Numbered from the stretch's first letter, positions 38,964 through 47,918 are shown. The stretch is DNA of 64,000 nucleotides from Microbulbifer bruguierae (GCF_029869925.1 NZ_CP118605.1:1924001-1988000), one strand, 5' to 3'. Program-made: numbers and translations. The notes: generated by a model not told the origin, from the sequence alone.

Positions 38964-40172
38964 TCAACCGGAACTAGCTCCTCCCTTTAGTCCAGCAACA
39001 GCGTAATACGCTTTCTTCGGCTCACCTTCACGATCAAAAATTAGCGGGTAATTGGTGCGCCCAACTACCGGCCAATCATTTTTCCACGACTCCGCATCCG
39101 TGGTCCCCCACAAAGAAACCCGGCGAACCTTGTCCCGGTGTTTCAGGAACAATTTAAACAGCGATTCGTAGCGCGCCGCCAATTCGTCGACCAGCTTTTC
39201 CGGCAACTGCTCGGGGAAAGGATTGAGTTCTTCGGAGTAGGCAAAGTTGGTGGAGATCTCCGCGCCCATGTAATCGTAGGCTTTTGGCAGTACGTCCACG
39301 TCCAGCTCGGTGATATGCACATCGAGGCCGACGGCGGCGATGGCCTCGATGGAGGCTTCCAGTTCTGAGATTGCCGGATCGTCCAGATGGACGTGGGCCT
39401 GCATGCCAACGCCATGGATCGGCATGCCCTGCTTGCGAAGTTTTGCGATCTTGTCGATGACGCCGTCACGTTTGGCCGGGAGGTGCATGCTGTAGTCGTT
39501 GTACAACAGTTCCGCGCCGGGGTCGGCTTCCCGGGCCAGGTGGAAGGCGCGGGAAAAATAGCTGTCCCCCAGCGTGTTGTACCAGAGGCTTTTGCGCCAC
39601 TGGCCGTCGTCGGTAACCGCTTCATTGACCACATCCCACGCCTGGATCTTGCCCCGGTATCGGCCCGCCAGGGTGCCGATATGAGTCTCCATTGCCCGCA
39701 CGATCTCGCCGCGCTTGCGCAGTCGGCCGTGGGTGTCGACAAATACGGACTCGGGTATCTGCGAGTGCCAAACCAGGGTATGGCCGATGGTGTACATCTG
39801 TTTGCGATGGCCGAAATCCACAAAGTGATCGGCCCGTTGCCAGTCCCAGGTATCCGCCTGCGGGTGGACTTCCTCCCACTTCATCGCGTTTTCCGCGGTG
39901 ATGGCGCTGAATTCCCGGGACACCAGTGCTTCCAGTTCCGGATTCTGCGCGAGGAGTGTGGTGTTGGACAGGGCGGTACCGACTTTGAAATCCCCGGCAA
40001 AAAGTGCACCGAGGCCCGGTGTAGATGGTCCGGCTTTGGCGCTCAACGCTTCCGCCAACAGGCGCCGGGGGCTGGCACTGCCAAGCACCAGGCCGATTCC
40101 TGCGACGGTGAGGGCGTTGCGTAAAAACTGTCGCCGTTGATCACTCAGATCACTCATCATCGTTTTTTTCAT
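38964..40172 (-). CDS. Endo-1,4-beta-xylanase, GH10, Tat-exported
   Basis: A 402-residue GH10 enzyme. A twin-arginine signal lies at residues 12-40 (DQRRQFLRNALTVAGIG). The catalytic acid/base is Glu184 in AWDVVNEAVTD and the nucleophile Glu289 in VHITELDVDV; substrate-binding WHSQ and ENAMKWEE are also present. It cleaves xylan or xylo-oligosaccharides, probably in the periplasm because there is no carbohydrate-binding module or surface anchor. Divergent from a sugar transporter gene, sharing the palindrome at 40277-40293. Confidence 0.95.
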   Translation of the reverse strand: MKKTMMSDLSDQRRQFLRNALTVAGIGLVLGSASPRRLLAEALSAKAGPSTPGLGALFAGDFKVGTALSNTTLLAQNPELEALVSREFSAITAENAMKWEEVHPQADTWDWQRADHFVDFGHRKQMYTIGHTLVWHSQIPESVFVDTHGRLRKRGEIVRAMETHIGTLAGRYRGKIQAWDVVNEAVTDDGQWRKSLWYNTLGDSYFSRAFHLAREADPGAELLYNDYSMHLPAKRDGVIDKIAKLRKQGMPIHGVGMQAHVHLDDPAISELEASIEAIAAVGLDVHITELDVDVLPKAYDYMGAEISTNFAYSEELNPFPEQLPEKLVDELAARYESLFKLFLKHRDKVRRVSLWGTTDAESWKNDWPVVGRTNYPLIFDREGEPKKAYYAVAGLKGGASSG

Positions 40173-40276
40173 CTTCCTACCTTTATTTGCCTTCTTATTT
40201 TTCTGATTATTTTTTAATCTGAACAGGACGATATCCCAGTCGGCGCAAAATGCTAGACAGCCCTTGCCTCTGTGAT

Positions 40277-40293
40277 ATAGTCACTGAGACTAT
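40277..40293. promoter_or_regulatory. Candidate operator between the xylanase and transporter genes
   Basis: ATAGTC-ACTGA-GACTAT, a perfect inverted repeat with 6-base arms and a 5-base spacer, placed 104 bases from the GH10 start and 168 bases from the transporter start. It could be the binding site of the Nudix-like regulator of this locus. No second copy was seen. Confidence 0.4.
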
Positions 40294-40461
40294 TATTAAT
40301 GGTCAATGAAAGCCAGAACAAAATAACAGCAGTAAAAACCAACTGTGAAGCTTATCGACACCAGCCAAGAAGCCGGTGCGGTAACCGCCGACATAGCGAC
40401 GGCGCCGTCATCAATAGTGACGAATAAAAAATCAATAACAATAACGAATGAGAGAAACACC

Positions 40462-41865
40462 ATGCCTGCGTCCAGCATCAGCATCCGTGAAAAAATCGGC
40501 TACGGCCTCGGGGATACCGCCAGCAACATCGTATTCCAGGTGGTAATCAATTTTCTGTTGGTGTTCTACACCGACGTGTTCGGCATCTCCGCCGCCGCTG
40601 CAGGTACATTGCTGCTGGTCGTGCGGATATTTGACGGAATAACGGATCCATTAGTAGGCGGTATGGCAGACCGCACCCGCTCCCGCTGGGGGCGTTACCG
40701 GCCCTACCTGCTGTTGATGGCGCTGCCCTATGCGGGCCTCGCAGTGCTGGCGTTCACCACTCCAGACCTGAGTGAAAACGGCAAGCTGGTTTACGCCTAC
40801 ATTACTTACACACTACTGATGACTGTCTACACCGCCATCAATATTCCCTACTCAGCCCTCGGTGGGGTAATTACCGAAGACACTACCGAGCGCGCTTCGA
40901 TCCAGTCCTACCGCTTTGCCATGGCAATGGTCGGCGGCGCTCTGGTATCGGCACTCACATTGCCACTGGTCAATCTGCTCGGCCAGGGAGACAAGGCGTT
41001 CGGCTACCAGATGGCGATGGCGGTGATGGCGGCCATTGCGGCGCTGTGCTTTTTTATCTGTTTCTGGAGTACCCGTGAGCGGGTGCAGCCGGAAGCGGAA
41101 GTCGCAGCCGCAGAAAAGCAAAACGTGGCGGTCAACTTTGCCGCGGACTTTATCAACCTGTTCCGCAACAGCCAGTGGGCCGTCATCGCCGCAGCGACCT
41201 TCTTCCTGCTGGTACTGGTGGCCATGCGCGGTGCCGTCACCCCCTTCTATGTAACCTACTACTTCCAGTCGGAAAGCCTGGTGAGCATGTTCGTTACCCT
41301 GCCGATGCTGGCAGGTGTCGCCGGTGCGGTGTGCACTAACTTTCTCACCAAACATTTCTGCAAGGCGCGTTTGTTCAACTGGTCGATGATCGGTGTGATC
41401 GTCACCCACGCGGCGCTGCTGCCACTGGGGCGGGATCAGGTGTACCTGGCGCTGGTACTGGCGATGGCGGCGAACTTCGTACACATGATCGCTATTCCAC
41501 TGATTTTCTCCATGGTGCCTGACACCGTGGACTGGTTTGCCCAGAAAGGCCACCCGAAAAAAATGGCCATGGCCTACTCCGGCCACCTGATGGCACTGAA
41601 GCTTGGCCTCGCTTTCGGGGGCGCCAGTGCCGGCTGGCTGCTGGGCTACTTCGACTATGTTCCCAACGCCGAGCAGAGCGAACGCACTCTGAACGGCATC
41701 GTGCTGATCTACGCCGCGGGCCCGGTGATCTGCACCCTGATCACCATGGCGGTTTTCCGTTACTACCGACTCACCAACGCCTATATCGCCGAGGGTATGG
41801 CTGAGGACGACGTGTCGGGCGAAGTCTCACACCGCAAGCCCGCAACCCAAACAGTTTCCAACTAA
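40462..41865 (+). CDS. Sugar/cation symporter, GPH family (xyloside transporter)
   Basis: A 467-residue inner-membrane transporter with about 12 helices and typical GPH features (REKIGYGLGDTASNIVFQ, GGMADRTRSRWGRYRPYLLL, YSALGGVITEDTTERA). Such proteins import disaccharides or xylosides with sodium or protons. The upstream position of a cytoplasmic GH43 xylosidase points to xylo-oligosaccharides. The ATG at 40462 matches the family start; the open frame begins 39 codons earlier over the promoter. It is 24 bases from the GH43 gene. Confidence 0.92.
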   Translation: MPASSISIREKIGYGLGDTASNIVFQVVINFLLVFYTDVFGISAAAAGTLLLVVRIFDGITDPLVGGMADRTRSRWGRYRPYLLLMALPYAGLAVLAFTTPDLSENGKLVYAYITYTLLMTVYTAINIPYSALGGVITEDTTERASIQSYRFAMAMVGGALVSALTLPLVNLLGQGDKAFGYQMAMAVMAAIAALCFFICFWSTRERVQPEAEVAAAEKQNVAVNFAADFINLFRNSQWAVIAAATFFLLVLVAMRGAVTPFYVTYYFQSESLVSMFVTLPMLAGVAGAVCTNFLTKHFCKARLFNWSMIGVIVTHAALLPLGRDQVYLALVLAMAANFVHMIAIPLIFSMVPDTVDWFAQKGHPKKMAMAYSGHLMALKLGLAFGGASAGWLLGYFDYVPNAEQSERTLNGIVLIYAAGPVICTLITMAVFRYYRLTNAYIAEGMAEDDVSGEVSHRKPATQTVSN

Positions 41866-41889
41866 GCATGTATTCGAAGTAAGGACGTG

Positions 41890-43500
41890 ATGAACAATCC
41901 AATTCTGAAAGGCTTCAACCCGGATCCCTCCATCGTACGGGTGGGTGACGATTATTACATCGCCACCTCCACCTTCGAGTGGTACCCCGGGGTACAGATT
42001 CATCATTCGAAAGACCTGGTGAACTGGCGTCTGATCAGCCGCCCGCTGAATCGGGAAGCACTGCTGGATATGCGTGGCAATCCAGACTCCTGCGGTATCT
42101 GGGCGCCCTGCCTGTCCTACTGCGACGGCCTGTTTTACCTGGTATACACCGATGTAAAGCGCTTCAACGGCAATTACAAGGATGCGCACAACTACATTAC
42201 CACCAGCGCCACTATCGACGGCGAGTGGAGCGATCCTGTGTATGTGAACAGCAGCGGTTTCGATCCCTCCCTGTTTCACGACGAGGACGGCCGCAAGTGG
42301 TTTACCAATATGGTGTGGGATCACCGCACCGGCAAAAACGCGTTCGGCGGGATTCTGTTGCAGGAATACGATGCGATTGCGAAAAAACTGGTGGGGCCGA
42401 TCACCAATATTTTCCGCGGCACCGAAGCGGGCCTTACGGAAGCGCCGCATATTTACCGTCGCAACGGTTATTACTACCTGCTCACCGCGGAAGGCGGCAC
42501 CGGCTATGAACACCGTATGACCTTTGCGCGTGCGAAAAATATCGAGGGTCCCTACGAGCTGGACCCACAGGGTTATTTCCTCACCTCTGCGGACAACCCG
42601 GATCTGGTACTGCAGCGCTCCGGCCACGGCGACTTTGTGGAAACCCCACAGGGCGAGATTTTCGCCGTGCACCTGAGCACCCGCCCGCTACCAGGCCTGA
42701 AGCGCAGCCCACTTGGGCGCGAAACCGCGATTCAGCGCGCGCACTGGAGTGTCGATGGCTGGCTGCGTCTCGCCCACGGTAACAACCAGCCCCGCGCCAC
42801 ACTGGATGCACCTGACCTGGCACCACACCCCTGGCCTGGCGACCCAGCGCGGGACGAGTTCAACAGCGATGTGCTGCCCATGCACTATCAATGGCTGCGC
42901 ACGCCCTACCCGGAAAACTTCTACAGCCTGAAGGACCGGCCAGGATATCTGCGTTTGTACGGCAAGCAGTCCATCGGCAATACCTTCGAGCAGGCACTGC
43001 TCGCCCGCCGCCAGCAGGCATTCTGTTTTACCGCCACCACCTGCGTGACGTTTGAACCGGAAACCTTTCAGCAGATGGCGGGCATCACCTGTTACTACAA
43101 CGGGCAGAAGTTCCACTACCTGTATATTTCCCACGACGACGAACACGGTAAACACCTGGGCATCATGAGCCACAGCGACGGCGAAGTGACCGACCTTCAG
43201 TTTCCTCTGGGCAACTACGGGTCGGGAACAGAAGGCGTTGTCGCCGTGCCCGAAGACGCGCCCATCTACCTGCGTGCACAAGTGAATTTTGAAAAGCTGG
43301 ATTTCCTCTGGTCCAGCGACGGAGAAAACTGGCAGAAGATTGGACAAACGCTGGATTACAGCATCGTTTCCGACGAGGCGGGCCGCGGTGAGGGCGCCAG
43401 TTTTACCGGTGCTTTTGTCGGCATGGCCTGTCAGGATATTTCCGGGGCCAATCGCCCCGCCGACTTTGATTTCTTCGAGTATTTAGAAGGTTCTGGTTGA
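41890..43500 (+). CDS. xynB: Beta-xylosidase, GH43
   Basis: A 536-residue GH43 enzyme with no signal peptide, so it acts in the cytoplasm on imported xylo-oligosaccharides. The expected triad is visible: base Asp12 in GFNPDPSI, pKa-modulating Asp124 in GFDPSLF, and acid Glu183 in LTEAPHIY. The five-bladed propeller is followed by a C-terminal beta-sandwich (from about 330), as in XynB-type xylosidases. The ATG at 41890 is chosen over the adjacent GTG. Alpha-L-arabinofuranosidase activity is a possible alternative. Confidence 0.93.
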   Translation: MNNPILKGFNPDPSIVRVGDDYYIATSTFEWYPGVQIHHSKDLVNWRLISRPLNREALLDMRGNPDSCGIWAPCLSYCDGLFYLVYTDVKRFNGNYKDAHNYITTSATIDGEWSDPVYVNSSGFDPSLFHDEDGRKWFTNMVWDHRTGKNAFGGILLQEYDAIAKKLVGPITNIFRGTEAGLTEAPHIYRRNGYYYLLTAEGGTGYEHRMTFARAKNIEGPYELDPQGYFLTSADNPDLVLQRSGHGDFVETPQGEIFAVHLSTRPLPGLKRSPLGRETAIQRAHWSVDGWLRLAHGNNQPRATLDAPDLAPHPWPGDPARDEFNSDVLPMHYQWLRTPYPENFYSLKDRPGYLRLYGKQSIGNTFEQALLARRQQAFCFTATTCVTFEPETFQQMAGITCYYNGQKFHYLYISHDDEHGKHLGIMSHSDGEVTDLQFPLGNYGSGTEGVVAVPEDAPIYLRAQVNFEKLDFLWSSDGENWQKIGQTLDYSIVSDEAGRGEGASFTGAFVGMACQDISGANRPADFDFFEYLEGSG

Positions 43501-43575
43501 AATCAAAGCCTGAAGCTCCCCCCGGGTTTCAGGAGTTACTGTGGTAAATGGTGAGTCGTCTCTCTCACACTTCAT

Positions 43576-43606
43576 GCCCGGAGCGTTGCACTCCGGGCTT
43601 TTTTTT
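43576..43606 (+). terminator. Intrinsic terminator of the transporter-xylosidase operon
   Basis: GCCCGGAG, 7-base loop, CTCCGGGC and eight T residues. It ends at the stop codon of the convergent Nudix-like regulator gene. Confidence 0.9.
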
Positions 43607-44282
43607 ATACCTCGAAAACAAACCCCTGCTCGGTCAGTTCCTTGTATACCCGCAGATCAAAGCGGTACAAATTGGCCGCGCGATAGCTCACACCGGACTG
43701 TTTTTCATCGGTGGAAACCAGCAGGTTCATTTTCATCATCTTGCGGCGGAAGTTGGGCTTGTCCAGAGAAATATCCAGCACCGCTTCATACAGGCGCTGC
43801 AGTTCCAGCAGAGTGAATTTTTCCGGCAGCAGATTGAACCCGATGGGTTCGTGCCGCACCTTGTGCTTCAGGCGCGCCAGCGCCTTGGTGAGGATGGTGT
43901 TGTGATCGAAGATCAGTTCCGGCGTCTCACGCACATTGACCCAGCGCGCATCCAGCTCGGTTTTCCCCACCGAGAGCGCATGTGCATCGGAGCGCACCAG
44001 CGCAAAAAATGCGACGGTGATAATTCGCTCCCCCGGGTGCCGCTGCGGCTCGCTGAACGCGTGTAGCTGTTCAAGAAAAATATCCCGCACCCCGGTGCGG
44101 TCCAGCAGCACCCGGCTCGCGGCCTGTTCCAGGGTTTCGTCCGGGTACAACCAGTCCCCGGGCAACCCCCAACGACCGCGACTTTCCCCCTCGCCGTGCT
44201 TGACGATCAACACCTTGAGCTCGCCATCGTCGAAGCCGAAAATGACATTGTCTACGGTCAGTGCGTGTTTTGGCGTATCCAT
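43605..44282 (-). CDS. Nudix-related transcriptional regulator (NrtR/AraR-like)
   Basis: A 225-residue protein with an N-terminal Nudix-fold domain (HALTVDNVIFGFDDGELKVL, RWGLPGDWLYPDETLE) and a C-terminal winged helix (FTLLELQRLYEAVLD, FRRKMMKMNLL). The Nudix box is degenerate: where REUxEExGU is expected it has RVLLDRTGV, so the catalytic glutamates are missing. That is typical of Nudix-derived repressors, which sense NAD metabolites or sugars. Its position after the xylan genes suggests it controls them. The ATG at 44282 fits the family; the frame begins 13 codons earlier. Confidence 0.85.
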   Translation of the reverse strand: MDTPKHALTVDNVIFGFDDGELKVLIVKHGEGESRGRWGLPGDWLYPDETLEQAASRVLLDRTGVRDIFLEQLHAFSEPQRHPGERIITVAFFALVRSDAHALSVGKTELDARWVNVRETPELIFDHNTILTKALARLKHKVRHEPIGFNLLPEKFTLLELQRLYEAVLDISLDKPNFRRKMMKMNLLVSTDEKQSGVSYRAANLYRFDLRVYKELTEQGFVFEV

Positions 44283-44519
44283 ATAAGCATGTTCTTTGTA
44301 TCCCCGGCCTGCACTTCTCACCGGCGTCTTGCATCCGGGACCGAACCAGGGCCCGCTTGAGTTGCGGATTATTCCACAGTTAACCGAGCTTGGCAGCGCC
44401 AGTGGCCAGAGCCCGCGGCGCGATGACCCGTAGCAACTACACTCAAATGAAACCCGCAGCGGAGAGCGACCGCATTAGGTGTTATGTTCACACCTGGTCT
44501 GTTAGCGATGGATACCCCA

Positions 44520-44936
44520 ATGAAGACACTATTCCTTACCTTTATCAGCCTACTTTTCACTACCCAGCTTGCCTTTGCCAACGACGTGATCGGACGCTGG
44601 AAAACGATTGATGATGAAACCGGCCAGGCCAAGTCCATCGTGGAGATTTACGAACAGGGCGGCAAGTATTACGGGCGCGTGGTAGACCTGCTGATGAAGC
44701 CGGACGACACCGTCTGCGACGCCTGTTCCGGCGACAACAAGGGCAAGAAAATCGTCGGCATGAATGTCATCACCAACATGGTGAAAACCGGAGACAGGTA
44801 CGAAGGCGGGCAGATTCTCGATCCGGTGACGGGTAAGGTTTACGACTGCAAAATGTGGCTGGAAGACGGCAACCTGAAAGTGCGGGGTTATCTGGGATTC
44901 TTTTACCGTACCCAGACGTGGTATCCGGCAAACTAG
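44520..44936 (+). CDS. DUF2147 domain protein, exported
   Basis: A 138-residue protein with a signal peptide (MKTLFLTFISLLFTTQLAFA) and a DUF2147 domain (DVIGRWKTIDDETGQAKSIV, GKVYDCKMWLEDGNLKVRGY). The domain has an up-and-down beta-barrel appearance and contains a CDAC pair. Function is unknown. The ATG at 44520 was chosen because it begins the signal peptide. Confidence 0.8.
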   Translation: MKTLFLTFISLLFTTQLAFANDVIGRWKTIDDETGQAKSIVEIYEQGGKYYGRVVDLLMKPDDTVCDACSGDNKGKKIVGMNVITNMVKTGDRYEGGQILDPVTGKVYDCKMWLEDGNLKVRGYLGFFYRTQTWYPAN

Positions 44937-44949
44937 CTTTTCTCGATTG

Positions 44950-45022
44950 AGGCCCTGTGGCGGACTGGTACAGAGAAGCAGGTTTTCTAAACCACATTAC
45001 CTGCTTTTCTGTACACAGGCCT
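44950..45022. repeat. Inverted repeat downstream of the DUF2147 gene
   Basis: Arms TACAGAGAAGCAGGT and ACCTGCTTTTCTGTA pair with one mismatch over 15 bases around a 15-base loop, and outer GGCCcTGTG/CACAGGCC extends the stem. It lies between convergent genes, next to a second long inverted repeat. Confidence 0.7.
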
Positions 45023-45031
45023 AGATGTGAA

Positions 45032-45099
45032 AGCCTCTTGGTGGCCCTGTGCGGAACGATTGCCGATGAGGTTGTGGAGCACAGGGCCACCAAGAGGCT
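45032..45099. repeat. Perfect 21-bp inverted repeat before the emrB end
   Basis: AGCCTCTTGGTGGCCCTGTG plus C is repeated inverted at 45079-45099 with no mismatch, separated by 26 bases. It shares GGCCCTGTG with the outer stem of the neighbouring repeat. No T-tract. Could be a compact intergenic mobile element or a terminator. Confidence 0.75.
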
Positions 45100-45134
45100 G
45101 CCAGCCAACCCTCTATCGCACCGCACACATGCCG

Positions 45135-46655
45135 CTATCCCTTCCGATCTGGATTAGACAGCAAAAATACCAGCGGCATGGCCGCAATATTGATCCACAT
45201 CAGCATCTGGAAATCGTTCACATAGGCAATTTCCGCCGCCTGCTGACTGATGGTGTTCATCAGCTCCGCCGGTAGCGCCGAGACCTGGTCCATCGAAGGC
45301 AGTCCCATTCCCGGTGGAATCTGTACCCGCTCCCCCAGCTGCTGCTGATTGATCCACAGATTACGCGTCAGTGCCGCCATTACAATCGACACGCCGATAC
45401 TGCTTCCCAGGTTGCGCGACAGACTGAACAGCGCCGTCGCCTCACCTCGCAGCTGCGGTGCCAGAGTTGCGTAGGCCAGGGTGGAGATGGGCACAAACAC
45501 CAGGCCCAGTCCCAGCCCCTGCAGAATCCCGGTCCAGACCAGATCGTGCTGGCTCACCTGCAGGGTGAAACCGCTCATCACCCACAGGGAAATGGAAATC
45601 AGCCCCATTCCCAGCAGGATTAGCCCGCGCGCATCAAAGCGCTGCATCAGCTTGCTCACCAGCATCATCGAGATCATGGTGCCAATCCCGCGGGGCATCA
45701 GCACCATGCCGGTGGTCATCACCGGGTAACCCTTCCACTGCTGCAGAAACGGCGGCAGCAGGGCCATGGTGGCCAGCAGTGTGATCCCAACAACAAATAT
45801 GAACACCACCCCGGACACATAATTGCGATCGCGGAACAGGTCCAGAGACAGGAACGGGGTCGGCGTGGTGCGCGAGTGCACCACAAACAGGTACACGCCC
45901 AGTGCGGTAGCGATGGCGTAGAGCTGGATTTCCAGTGCCTCGAACCAGTCCACCAGTTCGCCGCGGTCCAGCAACATCTGCAGCGCGCCCACCGCCAGAG
46001 CCAACAGCGCAAACCCCAGGGCGTCAAAGCGCTGTTTGCGGGTCTCGCTCTCCGGCACAAAGAAGTAGATCCCGAGCATGGACAGGATGCCGAACGGCAG
46101 ATTGATGTAGAACACCCAGCGCCAGGAGTAGTACTCCGTCAGCCAGCCGCCGAGAGTCGGGCCCAGCACCGGTCCGATCATCACCCCCACGCCCCAGATT
46201 CCCATGGCGGAAGCGTGCTTCTCCTTTGGATAGGTATCGAGCAGTGTCGCCTGGGACAGCGGCACCAGAGACGCGCCGAACACCCCCTGCAACAGCCGCC
46301 ACAGCACCATCTCGTTGAGACTGCTGGCCTGGCCACAGAGCATGGAAGTAATGGTGAACCCGCCCACGGACCAGAGGAACAGGCGACGACGACCGAAGCG
46401 CTGGGCCATATAACCCACCGGCGCGGTCATAATCGCGGCGGCCACGATATAGGAGGTGAGTACCCAGGTGATCTGGTCACTGCTGGCGCCGAGGCTGCCC
46501 TGCATATGCGGCAGGGCCACGTTGGCGATGGTGGTATCCAGCACCTGGATAATGGTGGCCAGCATCACACTGAGCGCGACCAGCGCCTCGCTGGTCGATG
46601 CCTTTGCCTGTGGTGCCGGCGCGGACAGGGCACCGGGCTGTAGCGTCTGGCTCAT
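45135..46655 (-). CDS. emrB: MFS multidrug transporter, DHA2/EmrB family
   Basis: A 506-residue transporter with 14 predicted helices and DHA2 motifs (VLDTTIANVALPHMQGSL, GRRRLFLWSVGGF, GVMIGPVLGPTLGGWL). It works with a membrane fusion protein and an outer-membrane channel to expel hydrophobic compounds by proton antiport. ATG at 46655 is preferred; the frame starts at a TTG seven codons earlier. It is the third gene of a MarR-EmrA-EmrB operon. No TolC-like gene lies beside it. Confidence 0.92.
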   Translation of the reverse strand: MSQTLQPGALSAPAPQAKASTSEALVALSVMLATIIQVLDTTIANVALPHMQGSLGASSDQITWVLTSYIVAAAIMTAPVGYMAQRFGRRRLFLWSVGGFTITSMLCGQASSLNEMVLWRLLQGVFGASLVPLSQATLLDTYPKEKHASAMGIWGVGVMIGPVLGPTLGGWLTEYYSWRWVFYINLPFGILSMLGIYFFVPESETRKQRFDALGFALLALAVGALQMLLDRGELVDWFEALEIQLYAIATALGVYLFVVHSRTTPTPFLSLDLFRDRNYVSGVVFIFVVGITLLATMALLPPFLQQWKGYPVMTTGMVLMPRGIGTMISMMLVSKLMQRFDARGLILLGMGLISISLWVMSGFTLQVSQHDLVWTGILQGLGLGLVFVPISTLAYATLAPQLRGEATALFSLSRNLGSSIGVSIVMAALTRNLWINQQQLGERVQIPPGMGLPSMDQVSALPAELMNTISQQAAEIAYVNDFQMLMWINIAAMPLVFLLSNPDRKG

Positions 46656-46700
46656 GTGCGCTGCGTCCTTTTCCAATCCGGCTGGCAGTACGACACGGGG

Positions 46701-46772
46701 TACATCGGTCGGTACATCGGTGCATACATCGGTGCATACATCGGTGCATACATCGGTGCATACATCGGTGCG
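46701..46772. repeat. 12-bp tandem repeat, six copies, between emrA and emrB
   Basis: Six copies of TACATCGGTGCA (first ends TCGG, last ends TGCG) fill most of the 135-base gap between emrA and emrB. The unit length is a multiple of three and all three plus frames stay open, but no translation start fits. Confidence 0.95.
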
Positions 46773-46790
46773 TACAACTCAAAGAACAAC

Positions 46791-47918
46791 TTAAAGTACG
46801 ACGCGGTGGTCATCGGCGGCGCGGGCAGAAACCAGTTTCTTGTCTTCGGTGGTGTCGATGATCACCTCCGCGCTCATGCCCGCGCGCAGCACCGGAGCCT
46901 CCTCTGCCGGCAGCAGGCGCAGGCGAACCGGCACCCGCTGTACCACTTTCACCCAGTTGCCACTGGCATTCTGCGGCGGAATCAGCGCGAACTCACTGCC
47001 GCTGGCGCCGCTCAGGCTTTCGACCAGCGCCTGGAATTTCACCCCGGGATAGGCATCTACGGTCACTTCCGCCTGTTGCCCCGCGTGCACGTGCTCGAGC
47101 TGGGTTTCCTTCAGGTTGGCTTCGATCCACATATCTTCGGTGCTGAGCAGTGTCACCACCGACAGACCCATCGCCGCCATTTCACCGACCTGCGGCGCTT
47201 CGTTGGCGATAACACCGGAAACCGGTGCGGTAATACGGGTACGGGAAAGCTGGTAGCGCGCTTTATCCAGTTTCGCCTGCGCCACCATCACGTCAGCCTG
47301 CTGTTCCAGCGGCACCTGGGAATTGCCCCCCAGCTCCGCGCGCAGGCTGGCGAGTTTCTCGGTGTTGACCGCAATCCGGGCGCGGGCCTGATCCAACTTC
47401 TGGCGGGATTCGTCCAGCTGCGACTCCGACAGCGCCACCTTGCCAAGTTTTTCATTGCGGTCCAGTTGGCGACGGAAAAATTCCGCATCGCTCTGGGCCT
47501 GTTGCAGTTCCGCTTCCGCTTCGGCGTACTCCGCCTGGCGCGCATGCACCTGGTTTTTGACCTGGGCGAGATGGGCCTCGGCCTCCGCCACCGCCAGGCG
47601 GAAGGCGGTGTCATCCAGGCGCACCAGCAGATCCCCTTTATTCACGTGCTGGTTCGCGCGAATCGGCACCTCGGCGACAATGCCGCTCACTTCCAGCGCA
47701 AGCGCAAACTTGTCCGCTTTCACATAGGCGTTTTCCGTGTGTACGCTGCTGTCAGCACCCCAGATGCACCAACCGGCAACCGCGCCGGCGATCAAAATCC
47801 CCAGAGTAAAACCCGCACGTCGGGATTTCAGCTTCTGCACCATGTTGTTTTCCTTCCGATTGTTTTCTGCGGGCAGTTGGTTTTCCACAGGCGGTTTGTT
47901 TCCCAGTGCGTTAGTCAC
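46791..47918 (-). CDS. emrA: Membrane fusion protein, EmrA/HlyD family
   Basis: A 375-residue periplasmic adaptor with one N-terminal membrane helix (about residues 36-53: FTLGILIAGAVAGWCIWG), a lipoyl-like half motif (VSGIVAEVPIRANQHVNKGD), a long alpha-hairpin (about 95-200) and the second lipoyl half and beta-barrel. It bridges EmrB to an outer-membrane channel. The GTG at 47918 has GGAG seven bases upstream and overlaps the MarR stop; an internal ATG at 47843 with its own GGAAGG is an alternative start. Confidence 0.92.
   Translation of the reverse strand: MTNALGNKPPVENQLPAENNRKENNMVQKLKSRRAGFTLGILIAGAVAGWCIWGADSSVHTENAYVKADKFALALEVSGIVAEVPIRANQHVNKGDLLVRLDDTAFRLAVAEAEAHLAQVKNQVHARQAEYAEAEAELQQAQSDAEFFRRQLDRNEKLGKVALSESQLDESRQKLDQARARIAVNTEKLASLRAELGGNSQVPLEQQADVMVAQAKLDKARYQLSRTRITAPVSGVIANEAPQVGEMAAMGLSVVTLLSTEDMWIEANLKETQLEHVHAGQQAEVTVDAYPGVKFQALVESLSGASGSEFALIPPQNASGNWVKVVQRVPVRLRLLPAEEAPVLRAGMSAEVIIDTTEDKKLVSARAADDHRVVL

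Noticed and set aside
46701..46772. CRISPR array
   Set aside because: The six 12-bp units are directly adjacent with no spacers, so this is a simple tandem repeat.
46477..46782. An open frame with repeated MHRC units on the minus strand across the 12-bp repeat
   Set aside because: It is a by-product of a 12-bp repeat that stays open in several frames; it overlaps emrB out of frame and has no start signal.
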